From Crocinitomicaceae bacterium (GTDB taxonomy: Bacteria; Bacteroidota; Bacteroidia; Flavobacteriales_D; Crocinitomicaceae): a DNA stretch of 64,000 bases. Below, piece by piece: positions 56,733-64,000 of the stretch (its first letter is position 1; the number at the start of each line of letters is the position of its first letter). The position numbers and the translations under genes were made by a program. Under the pieces are notes generated by a model, which did not search any database, was not told where the DNA came from, and saw nothing but the letters and a program-made list of their open reading frames with translations. The stretch is from positions 868,001-932,000 of the forward strand of contig JADJGJ010000002.1 in NCBI GenBank assembly GCA_016708105.1, read 5' to 3'.

Positions 56733-56940
56733 GTTAGTTTGTTTTTGTTATATAAAAGCCGAGTATGCTATTCAATTAAGCAGAATGCTTTTGCTACAAA
56801 ATGCGCAAATACATCTACCAAGGGGGTAATTTTTTGCGCCAGATGATAATGTTTTTATCCCCACTTCTTGAATTTGCGTTTATCGCAGATTTTTATTTGA
56901 AGCCTGCGTTATTCAATTATTCTGCCCCATATCAGCGACA

Positions 56941-56948
56941 TACTTTTG
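56941..56948 (+). promoter_or_regulatory. Putative -7 promoter box for the tandem paralogue operon
   Basis: TACTTTTG fits TAnnTTTG, with transcription expected near 56955 and a leader of about 55 nt before the first ATG. Confidence 0.4.
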
Positions 56949-57008
56949 GGTCATAAACGAACGATCTGGTAAAAAAAAAATAAAGCCGGATTAAAAAAAC
57001 AAAACACT

Positions 57009-58178
57009 ATGAAAACAAAATGGATGATTACCTGTCTGATGTTCATCTTTACATCATTAACATCAATGGCAGAAAGTATTGCAGTTACCAACTTCAGTAC
57101 AAACGGAATTTCGTCAAAACCTGAGATGGTTGCTAAAATGGCGCGATTAGAAATGGTCAAAATGGAAAAGTACTCAGTACTTGACGAATTTGACATGGCA
57201 GAGGTGCTTGAAAAAAATCCGCAGTATTATACCTGCTACGGAAAAACCTGTCTGGTTGAATTAGGTAAAAAATTCAACGTTGACTACGTGCTTTCAGGCA
57301 GTGTTGATGGGTTTGAAAATAAAATTGTCATCACAATTAAATTGATTGATGTAAATAATGGAGAGCTGAAAGCGACCCGTACCATGGAATTTGACGATCA
57401 GGAAAGTGAGTTGCAACGCATGTTGGGAATTATTCTTTATGAAATGCATGGAATGACACCTGATGTGCATACAAAAGCACAACTGGAATTTAAAAATGAT
57501 GTGATCACTTCTAATAATGTGGGTCGTGTAAACAATTCAGGTCCGCGCGTTGGCTTTGGCTATGTTGGCTTTGGTGATTTAAATGAATATTTCACTCGTA
57601 AAGAATCACAAGGTGGATTGGAAATTATACCGGTGATGTCAAATATCGGATATCAGTTTGAAGGGCAATATATTGGTACTGAAAATTTTTCTGCACTTGC
57701 TGAATTTATTGTCAACGTTGGCGGTATGGAGCAAGGTCAATTTATTCCCTCATTGACTTTATTGAATGGTTTCAGATTTGGAAGAGCAGGATGGGAATTT
57801 GCTTTTGGACCCGGTATTGGTTTGAGAACAACAACCAAAGGAGTTTTTTCTGACGGCGTTTATTACAGACAAAGTGAGTGGGAAACATTAAAGTATGATG
57901 AGTGGAGAACAAATCCTGACTATGTAAATCAAACAACCGGTGAAGTATATGTGAATTACATGGCACCAGATCCTTCAGTATATACTAGAAATTTGGACAA
58001 AAGAGGTTCAGTTGAATTGAGCTCTAACTGGGTGATGGCATTTGGCAGAACATTTCGTTCAGGTGCCTTGAATATTCCGGTGAACATTTATTCTTCATCT
58101 AATAAATACGGACTTGTGCTTGGAGCAAGCGTTGGGTTTAATGTGAACAAACGCACCAAATTAATTAATCAGGATTAA
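57009..58178 (+). CDS. Envelope protein with CsgG/TolB-like N-terminal domain and predicted barrel (paralogue 1)
   Basis: A 389-residue secreted protein with signal peptide (LMFIFTSLTSMA). Residues ~22-155 resemble the nucleotide-binding-like alpha/beta domain found in CsgG, LpoB and TolB N-terminal domains: IAVTNFSTNGISS, then the C76-Y-G-K-T-C81 pair, then VDYVLSGSVDGFENKIVITI and KLIDVNNGELKATRTME. The rest (about 175-389) is Gly- and aromatic-rich (IGYQFEGQYIGTENFSALAE, GWEFAFGPGIGLRTTT, WVMAFGRTFRSGALNI) and should be beta strands, possibly a membrane barrel. It is a tandem paralogue of the next gene, 28 bp downstream. Function is unknown; a surface or pore-like role is a guess. Confidence 0.82.
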   Translation: MKTKWMITCLMFIFTSLTSMAESIAVTNFSTNGISSKPEMVAKMARLEMVKMEKYSVLDEFDMAEVLEKNPQYYTCYGKTCLVELGKKFNVDYVLSGSVDGFENKIVITIKLIDVNNGELKATRTMEFDDQESELQRMLGIILYEMHGMTPDVHTKAQLEFKNDVITSNNVGRVNNSGPRVGFGYVGFGDLNEYFTRKESQGGLEIIPVMSNIGYQFEGQYIGTENFSALAEFIVNVGGMEQGQFIPSLTLLNGFRFGRAGWEFAFGPGIGLRTTTKGVFSDGVYYRQSEWETLKYDEWRTNPDYVNQTTGEVYVNYMAPDPSVYTRNLDKRGSVELSSNWVMAFGRTFRSGALNIPVNIYSSSNKYGLVLGASVGFNVNKRTKLINQD

Positions 58179-58206
58179 GCTAATAAATTGATAAAAAATA
58201 TTTTGT

Positions 58207-59340
58207 ATGAAAACATTAAAATTAATAGCAGTTTGTCTGATGATTGTATTGTCAACAGCTGCGCAGTCACAAACCATCGCGGTTGCACCAATTAAGGCGT
58301 TTGGTTTGTTTTCTAGTTCAAATACCTGTACCAAACTCACGCAGCTTGAATTAGTGAAACTAAATAAATATGCCGTGATGGATAAATTTGACATGAACGA
58401 ATTAACCAAGCCATCAGATTACGATAGCTGTTTTGGAAAAACATGTTTGATAGAATATGGTAAGACATTAGGTGCTGATTTTATTCTGTCCGGAAATGTT
58501 GACGGCCTGGGTGACAAAATTGTGGTAAGTTTCAAAGTGATTGACATAACTGCCCAATCGGTTAGCAAAAGTTTGTCCATTGAATTTGATAATATGGAAG
58601 AAGAATTGCAACGCATGATTGGAATTGTTTTGCAAGAAATGCACGGAATTATTCCTGACCCTGAATTGAAAAAACAACTCATCTTTAAAAATGAAGTGAT
58701 TATTTCTAATAATATCGGGCGCATCAATAATTCAGGTCCTCGTATGGGATTGGCTTATACAACCGGAGCAGTCAATGAGTTTTTAACTCGTCCTGAAATT
58801 GAAGGTGGTTTAGATATTGCACCGCTTGTATCAAACATCGGTTATCAATTTGAAGGACAATACGTGGGTACTGAAAACTTCTCAGCCCTAATTGAATGTC
58901 TCATCATGTTCTCAGGCCTTGAACAGGGAAAATTTATTCCAAGTATTTCTGTCATGAATGGTTACCGTTTTGGTAACAGCGGGTGGGAATTTGCATTTGG
59001 ACCTAGTTTCAGTTTGTCAACAGTCAGTACAGGTTTTTTTGATAGCAAAGAAATTTATGGACCAAAAGATAAGTACTGGAGATCATCAGATTTAGTTAGT
59101 GCAGGCTTTGATCCAAATGGAATAGATGAAAACGGATACTCATGGAAAAAAACGCTGGACACAAGAGGTGACCTTGAATTTTCAACACGCTGGGTAATGG
59201 CTTTTGGCCGCACATTCAGATCAGGTGCACTAAACATACCGGTAAATATTTTCTACTCATCTCAAAAAGGTGGAGGCATGGCCGGTGTAAGTGTTGGATT
59301 CAACATTGTGAGATCTAAAAAATCTGTTAAAACAAATTAA
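58207..59340 (+). CDS. Envelope protein with CsgG/TolB-like N-terminal domain and predicted barrel (paralogue 2)
   Basis: A 377-residue paralogue of the previous gene. It has a signal peptide (LKLIAVCLMIVLSTAAQSQ), then the same domain (IAVAPIKAFGLFSSS, LGADFILSGNVDGLGDKIVV) with the conserved pair C75-F-G-K-T-C80 and an extra Cys at 41. The C-terminal part keeps the shared blocks NNIGRINNSGPR, SNIGYQFEGQYVGTENFSAL and WVMAFGRTFRSGALNIPVNI, while loops in between differ, as in diverged tandem duplicates exposed to different partners. Likely co-transcribed with paralogue 1 and perhaps with the lipoprotein gene that follows. Confidence 0.82.
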   Translation: MKTLKLIAVCLMIVLSTAAQSQTIAVAPIKAFGLFSSSNTCTKLTQLELVKLNKYAVMDKFDMNELTKPSDYDSCFGKTCLIEYGKTLGADFILSGNVDGLGDKIVVSFKVIDITAQSVSKSLSIEFDNMEEELQRMIGIVLQEMHGIIPDPELKKQLIFKNEVIISNNIGRINNSGPRMGLAYTTGAVNEFLTRPEIEGGLDIAPLVSNIGYQFEGQYVGTENFSALIECLIMFSGLEQGKFIPSISVMNGYRFGNSGWEFAFGPSFSLSTVSTGFFDSKEIYGPKDKYWRSSDLVSAGFDPNGIDENGYSWKKTLDTRGDLEFSTRWVMAFGRTFRSGALNIPVNIFYSSQKGGGMAGVSVGFNIVRSKKSVKTN

Positions 59341-59404
59341 TAACACGGAGAAAAAGATGAAAAGGAGTTCATCTGAAATCTAATTTTTAATCATTATCAA
59401 AATC

Positions 59405-59800
59405 ATGAAAAAAATGTTTGCTATTATTTCAATACTTAGTTTATTCGTCTCTTGCACCAAAGAAATTCCGCAGGTGAATTATTTACCCGGAAAATGGGGA
59501 TTAGTTGAAACAGCATTGTATCAGGGAGATTCTCTCAATGCCGTTTCAGTGCAAGAAGAAATTTCAACCGTCTACTATTTCGGCTCATGTGAAACTTCAC
59601 ACAGTCAGCAATGCGAAATGTATATTGAAGAAGATGGTGAATCAAGTTGGTTTAGTTATTTGTATGATGAGTCTAACAATCTCATTATTCTCAATAACCA
59701 AAGTACGTTTGAAGTAATGCAAATTCAACAAAACCAATTGGTGCTGCAACGGAGCTATGACAATTACAAGTCAACGTACCGATTCATACGCAGTGAGTAG
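59405..59800 (+). CDS. Small predicted lipoprotein, lipocalin-like
   Basis: A 131-residue lipoprotein with lipobox LFVSC (Cys17). The mature sequence begins LPGKWGLVETALYQGDSLN, the G-x-W opening typical of lipocalin-like and META-type small barrels, and continues in alternating strands (SSWFSYLYDESNNLIILNN, FEVMQIQQNQLVLQRSYD). Two further Cys in YFGSCETSHSQQCEMY could form a disulfide. The function is unknown. It lies 64 bp after the second paralogue and before a clear terminator at 59833, so it closes that operon. Confidence 0.75.
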   Translation: MKKMFAIISILSLFVSCTKEIPQVNYLPGKWGLVETALYQGDSLNAVSVQEEISTVYYFGSCETSHSQQCEMYIEEDGESSWFSYLYDESNNLIILNNQSTFEVMQIQQNQLVLQRSYDNYKSTYRFIRSE

Positions 59801-59832
59801 GTGATTAGCTGGTTCGTTTAACCCTCACGCAG

Positions 59833-59864
59833 AAAAGCGTCTTCGAAAGGAGGCGCTTTTTTTT
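59833..59864 (+). terminator. Rho-independent terminator
   Basis: Stem AAAAGCGTCT / AGGCGCTTTT (10 bp with one G-U wobble), an 8-nt loop TCGAAAGG and a run of eight T (59857-59864, the first four also in the stem). It lies 32 nt after the lipoprotein stop and is the cleanest terminator in the window. Confidence 0.88.
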
Positions 59865-59907
59865 GTACTTTAGGACTTGTTTTTACGCTCATACGTTTTT
59901 GTTTATC

Positions 59908-61662
59908 ATGAAATATTTTTTTGTTACGCTCACTTTCTTTGTTCTTTGTTCAGCCAAATTATTTGGTCAGCAAGAACCTTATCTCTCTAATCAAACCTAT
60001 ACCTATGATGAGGCAATAAATCAATATAAAGTTATGGCTTCAACATACCCGCAATGGTGTGCTTATCAAGAATTCGGTATGAGTGATTATGGTTTGCCGG
60101 TTTCACTTTTTTTGATGAGTAAAGGAGGAAAATTTTATCCAAGAGAATATGCGGTTAAACCTGTTTTTCTAATCAACAATGCCATTCATCCGGGTGAGCC
60201 TGAAGGGGTAGATGCGTCTATCAAATTGGCTAAAGATATGTTGGCTGATACTTCATTATTGCCTGATAATATTATCATTGCTATCATTCCAATCTATAAT
60301 ATTGGTGGCGCCATGAATCGCAACTGTTGTAGTCGTGCAAATCAAAACGGACCTATTGAATATGGGTTCAGAGGGAATGCAAAAAATTTAGATCTAAACC
60401 GTGATTTTGTGAAAACAGATAGTAAAAATACATTAGCGTTTTATAGTATTTTTCATGCATTGAAACCTGCTGTTTTTATTGATACGCATACTTCAAATGG
60501 GGCAGATTATCAATATACCATGACACTTATCACAAGTCAGTTGAATAAAATGAATCCTGTTCTGGCTGAATTTGTCAAAGATGAAATGAATCCGGTATTG
60601 TATGATTCTATGAGTGCAAAAGGTTTTCCTATGGTTCCTTATGTTACCACATTTGGTGAAACACCTGATGCGGGAATTATTGATTTTTTAGAAACACCTC
60701 GCTATTCTACCGGTTACACTAATCTGTTTAATTGTATCAGTTATGTTGCTGAAACGCACATGCTCAAACCATTTGATCAACGCGTTTTAGCAACGTATGA
60801 TTTGCTTTTAACCATTTCAGAATTTATGGATGCTCATGCAAAAGAATTGATGGAATTAAAAACCAAATCGAATGATGAGTTATCTAAAACAGAAACATTT
60901 GCTTTGGACTGGGAATTGGATACCACTGTTTTTGACATGATTGATTTTATGGGCTACACGGCAGATTATAAAAAAAGTGAAGTAACCGGAACTAACCGCC
61001 TTTATTATGATCATGAACGTCCGTACACTAAAAAAATAAAATATTATAATACGTATCGTCCCATGAAAATGGTGCAGCGCCCTGAATATTATATTATACC
61101 TCAACAATGGGATATAGTGATTGAAAAAATGAAAAAAAGCAATGTAAAAATATATCGTCTCAATAAGGAGATAACATTGCAGGCAGAATATTATGACATA
61201 ATCCATTTTGAAACAGTGAACGGACCCTATGAAGGGCATTATCTTCATCATGCCGTTGAGGTTTTAAAAGACACCACTACAAGTACGTTTAGAAAAGGTG
61301 ATTATGTTATTCCGACCCGAAATGAAATGGCAAGATTTATCATTGAAACTCTGGAGCCTCATGCAGTAGACAGCTATTTGGCTTGGAATTATTTTGACGC
61401 CATTTTGCAACAGAAAGAATGGTTTTCAGCGTATGTTTTTGAAGATGAAGCACCGAAGGTTTTAGCTGAAAATCCTGAATTGAAAAAGGCATTTGAAGAG
61501 AAGAAAAAAAATGATCCTTCATTCGCCGCAAGTTCATTTGCTCAACTTTATTTCATCTACAAAGGATCATCTCATTATGAACCTACCCATAATCAATATC
61601 CGGTAGTGCGTGTCATGCAAACAATAAACAGCAGTTATCTTGAAGAAGATTTGTCCCGATAA
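59908..61662 (+). CDS. M14 family zinc carboxypeptidase, secreted
   Basis: The ATG at 59908 starts a clean signal peptide (MKYFFVTLTFFVLCSAKLFG); an earlier TTG at 59863 lies inside the terminator and is unlikely. The 584-residue product has the M14 zinc site H94-P-G-E97-P-E (HxxE), the third zinc His in DTHTSNGADYQ (about residue 190), and a probable catalytic Glu in FLETPRYSTG (about 256). The substrate-binding Arg is probably in LNRDF. The C-terminal ~240 residues have no named family for me. It should trim C-terminal residues or peptides in the periplasm or outside. Convergent with the MMPL gene, only 12 bp apart. Confidence 0.9.
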   Translation: MKYFFVTLTFFVLCSAKLFGQQEPYLSNQTYTYDEAINQYKVMASTYPQWCAYQEFGMSDYGLPVSLFLMSKGGKFYPREYAVKPVFLINNAIHPGEPEGVDASIKLAKDMLADTSLLPDNIIIAIIPIYNIGGAMNRNCCSRANQNGPIEYGFRGNAKNLDLNRDFVKTDSKNTLAFYSIFHALKPAVFIDTHTSNGADYQYTMTLITSQLNKMNPVLAEFVKDEMNPVLYDSMSAKGFPMVPYVTTFGETPDAGIIDFLETPRYSTGYTNLFNCISYVAETHMLKPFDQRVLATYDLLLTISEFMDAHAKELMELKTKSNDELSKTETFALDWELDTTVFDMIDFMGYTADYKKSEVTGTNRLYYDHERPYTKKIKYYNTYRPMKMVQRPEYYIIPQQWDIVIEKMKKSNVKIYRLNKEITLQAEYYDIIHFETVNGPYEGHYLHHAVEVLKDTTTSTFRKGDYVIPTRNEMARFIIETLEPHAVDSYLAWNYFDAILQQKEWFSAYVFEDEAPKVLAENPELKKAFEEKKKNDPSFAASSFAQLYFIYKGSSHYEPTHNQYPVVRVMQTINSSYLEEDLSR

Positions 61663-61674
61663 TAATTGCTTAGA

Positions 61675-63942
61675 TTATTTCTTTTTGCCTTTGTAGAAAA
61701 TCATCAACAAAACAGGTAGTAGAAATAAATCATTGATCAAGGCAAAAAGTAGAGAAAGACTGATGAGTAGACCGACATAATAAGTTCCCAAAAAATCTGA
61801 TAGCATCAACATTAAAAATCCTGCACATAAAATCACTGAGGTGAGTACCATGGCTTTTCCGGTTGATAAAAAAGTGCGTTTCATAGCATACAAATAGCTG
61901 CGTCCTTTGCCTAACTCCAATCTGAATCTGCTCATAAAGTGTAAGGTGTCATCAACCGCAATACCAAATGAAATTGTAAATATAATGGCGGTAGAAACTT
62001 TTAAATCAACGCCGGCAAATCCTAATACCGCAGCAATCATTATCAATGGCATAATATTTACAAGCAGTGAAATGAGAACCATTTTTAATGAACGATAAAG
62101 TAGCCCCATGATGAGTCCAATTAATCCAATAGAAATCAACAAACCAAACAGTAAGTTTTTTGAAAGATAACTCATGTTCAGGTCAAGCAAATGTCCTGTA
62201 CCGGTCATTTTAAATTCAACCAAATTGGTATTGGTGCTGTCTGCAATGAATTGATTTAAGCCGGTATTTTTTTTGTTGATTTCTATCAAACCAATATCGC
62301 CAATGGTGCTTGAAATTCTGCCATACTGTTCAGTTGAATCTACATAGATGTTCAGCATACCTTTTTTATCAAACTCTTTGATTTGTTCAATCATGTCGTT
62401 GGCTTCACTTTCTTCAGGTAATTTGGCGTATGACAATTGTCCACCGTGTTGTGTGCGGTTGGCTAACTCCAATACACTGACAATTGAAAAACAATGTTTC
62501 AATCCGTAATCTCTTTCAAGATAATTCTCAACTTTATTGATCTCTTTCAGTACTTCATAATCGTAAATAGTTTTTGATTGATCTTTCACGATGATTGCCA
62601 TTTCAAACGGTCTCAGTCCCATGAATTCTTTATCAAAATATTCATAATCCTGTCTTATCTTACTTGACTTAGAAATGTCTTCAAGCAAATAATAATTTGC
62701 TTTGATCATGAATGTGCCAATAGTGCTGATGACGGCAACAATAATTGAAATTATTAAAACCAATTTACGTTGTCTGATCAGCCAGCTGAATGTTTTGTGA
62801 AGAATGCCATACCAAACACTCTCTGTAATTTCTTTTTCAACAATGCGGCGTGGCGGTTTTGTGATAAATAATAAACCTGGCAATGTGATATAGGCTAGCA
62901 AAAATGACAGCATCACGCCAATTGCGGTGTACACTCCAAAATCTTGCACCGGTTCCATATTCACGGTGAGAAGCGTGATAAATCCAATAGCCGTTGTGAG
63001 TGATGTCATCAGGGTGGCAATACCTACTTCTTTGTATGCAGTGTAAATAGCTTGCAACTTAGTTTTGCCGGTGCGCAATTCATCCAAATATTTTGATACA
63101 AGATGAATGACATCAGACATGGCAACCACAAAAATGATAGATGGCAATACCGTTAATATTAAATTGATGGGTTGATTCACTAACACCATAAATCCGACAA
63201 TCCATCCCATTGACAAACCAACAATCACTAACGGAACCCAAATGCCCCAAATAGATTTAAACGTGAAAGCAAGAAAAATAATTACCAGTATAAAAGATAA
63301 TCCAATAAAAAATACAGTCTCATATTGCATCTTGTTAATGTAATATGACATACCAATGGCCCTGCCTGCATATTTTGTTTCGTCAAATTGTAAGGTTGCT
63401 ATATGTTCATCAATATGCTCTTTGAGTAAATCACATTTTTTCTTACTCATGTACTGCTGATGCTTGATGTAAACCATTAGGGCATCAGCTTTTTGATTAA
63501 TGAAAAAACCTACAAGTTCAGGGTGTTTGAATATGCGCGCTGAATCTTTTTCATACATACTTTCATCATCAATATGCAGATAAGGATTTTCAAATACCAT
63601 GGGTGAAAAAGGTGTTTTCACATATTCACTCATGCCGGTCAATGATTGTACTTCACGCACCAGCGTATCTTTTTTCAATGAATCAGTAAAAGCCTGTACT
63701 TTTTGTAAAAAATCTTTTTCAAAAACCCCATCATGATTTGTCAGAGCAACAAAAATAAAATCATTGTCTGATTCAAATCTCGCGCGGTGCTCTTTGAAAA
63801 ATACTGTCTCAGGATCCTCTTCAGGGAAAAACGCCTCAAAGTCATAATCAAAGCGAATATCTTTAATCAGATAAATTAAAAAAGCTGATATCAAAAGAGA
63901 TACCACCAAACTTACCTTTGAAAATTTCTTTAAACCTTCCAA
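61675..63942 (-). CDS. MMPL-type RND superfamily transporter
   Basis: A 755-residue inner-membrane protein made of two halves, each with an extracytoplasmic domain and a sterol-sensing-like bundle, about 12 helices in total. The helix-4 stretches are FVVAMSDVIHLVSKYL (about residue 275) and ISFGIAVDDTLHFMSRFRL (about 655), the latter with the paired Asp seen in proton-driven RND proteins. It belongs to the MMPL/'efflux RND transporter permease' group, distinct from the AcrB-like pump at 52061, and has no adaptor or TolC gene beside it. Lipid or hopanoid-type transport is usual for the group; the substrate here is unknown. The start is TTG at 63942: an in-frame stop lies five codons upstream and no ATG is available. 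Confidence 0.9.
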   Translation of the reverse strand: MEGLKKFSKVSLVVSLLISAFLIYLIKDIRFDYDFEAFFPEEDPETVFFKEHRARFESDNDFIFVALTNHDGVFEKDFLQKVQAFTDSLKKDTLVREVQSLTGMSEYVKTPFSPMVFENPYLHIDDESMYEKDSARIFKHPELVGFFINQKADALMVYIKHQQYMSKKKCDLLKEHIDEHIATLQFDETKYAGRAIGMSYYINKMQYETVFFIGLSFILVIIFLAFTFKSIWGIWVPLVIVGLSMGWIVGFMVLVNQPINLILTVLPSIIFVVAMSDVIHLVSKYLDELRTGKTKLQAIYTAYKEVGIATLMTSLTTAIGFITLLTVNMEPVQDFGVYTAIGVMLSFLLAYITLPGLLFITKPPRRIVEKEITESVWYGILHKTFSWLIRQRKLVLIISIIVAVISTIGTFMIKANYYLLEDISKSSKIRQDYEYFDKEFMGLRPFEMAIIVKDQSKTIYDYEVLKEINKVENYLERDYGLKHCFSIVSVLELANRTQHGGQLSYAKLPEESEANDMIEQIKEFDKKGMLNIYVDSTEQYGRISSTIGDIGLIEINKKNTGLNQFIADSTNTNLVEFKMTGTGHLLDLNMSYLSKNLLFGLLISIGLIGLIMGLLYRSLKMVLISLLVNIMPLIMIAAVLGFAGVDLKVSTAIIFTISFGIAVDDTLHFMSRFRLELGKGRSYLYAMKRTFLSTGKAMVLTSVILCAGFLMLMLSDFLGTYYVGLLISLSLLFALINDLFLLPVLLMIFYKGKKK

Positions 63943-64000
63943 CCAATTATTGTATTAATGCGTAAGCAAAGTTGTACATTTAGTCTAATATCATAAACAA

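Larger units (their letters stand above)
56707..57008. other. Divergent intergenic region with two -7 boxes
   Basis: About 300 bp between the efflux operon and the tandem envelope-protein operon. It holds a -7 box for each direction (56725-56732 minus, 56941-56948 plus). No supported ORF is seen. A G-rich block at 56822-56827 resembles an ECF -35 but lacks a partner. Confidence 0.55.

Noticed and set aside
56822..56840. G-rich block resembling the ECF -35 element
   Set aside because: At the 12-nt spacing seen at the two good sites, the sequence is not GATTGTC, so it is not counted as a member of the regulon.

Overview
The window looks like the chromosome of a Bacteroidota bacterium, most likely of the order Flavobacteriales. 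This is inferred from gene content, not from a marker search. The signs are: two secreted peptidases ending in type IX secretion (T9SS) C-terminal sorting domains; many SpI or lipoprotein signal peptides ending in A-Q or S-C; an ECF sigma/FecR/STN/TonB-receptor arrangement; CarboxypepD_reg-like domains on outer-membrane proteins; A+T-rich DNA; few Shine-Dalgarno sites; and TAnnTTTG (-7) promoter boxes. I saw no rRNA or tRNA genes, CRISPR array, transposase or phage genes, and no replication origin.

Layout. 1-6783: a DUF5686-type outer-membrane protein (cut by the window edge), an M1 aminopeptidase lipoprotein, and a divergent POT peptide transporter. 7004-14832: a head-GIN (DUF2807) lipoprotein, then an ECF sigma factor, a FecR anti-sigma factor, an unusual STN-containing protein with LA_2272-type surface repeats, a TonB-dependent receptor and a second LA_2272-repeat protein. 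Two copies of the same non-housekeeping promoter (GGGGT, 12 nt, GATTGTC) lie upstream of the head-GIN gene and the TonB receptor. This is the best candidate for an undescribed system. 14947-20309: a T9SS-exported M1 peptidase and a large FG-GAP/ASPIC-UnbV protein. 20493-24682: pabB, tilS and a CoA-transferase. 24738-30263: a CAP-domain lipoprotein, a jelly-roll-like lipoprotein, a second ECF sigma factor overlapping a membrane-anchored FGE-fold protein that probably acts as its anti-sigma factor, a hypothetical secreted protein and a Crp/Fnr regulator.

30460-39918: an OmpA-family protein, an ~870-bp array of four ~190-230-bp repeats running into the stop codon of an FKBP lipoprotein, a second FKBP, several hypothetical proteins and uvrB. 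39940-48581: a T9SS M4 metallopeptidase with five near-identical domain repeats, a secreted protein of unknown function that looks like an alpha/alpha toroid, and a TonB-dependent receptor. 48641-56706: acetyl-CoA synthetase, then a complete adaptor-permease-TolC RND efflux operon. 57009-59864: tandem paralogues (CsgG/TolB-like N-terminal domain plus predicted barrel), a small lipoprotein and a clear intrinsic terminator. 59908-63942: an M14 peptidase convergent with an MMPL-type RND transporter.

Taken together the genes suggest a free-living heterotroph that degrades and imports protein (M1, M4 and M14 peptidases, POT transporter, TonB receptors), uses acetate (acs, CoA-transferase) and carries two cell-envelope signalling modules built on ECF sigma factors.
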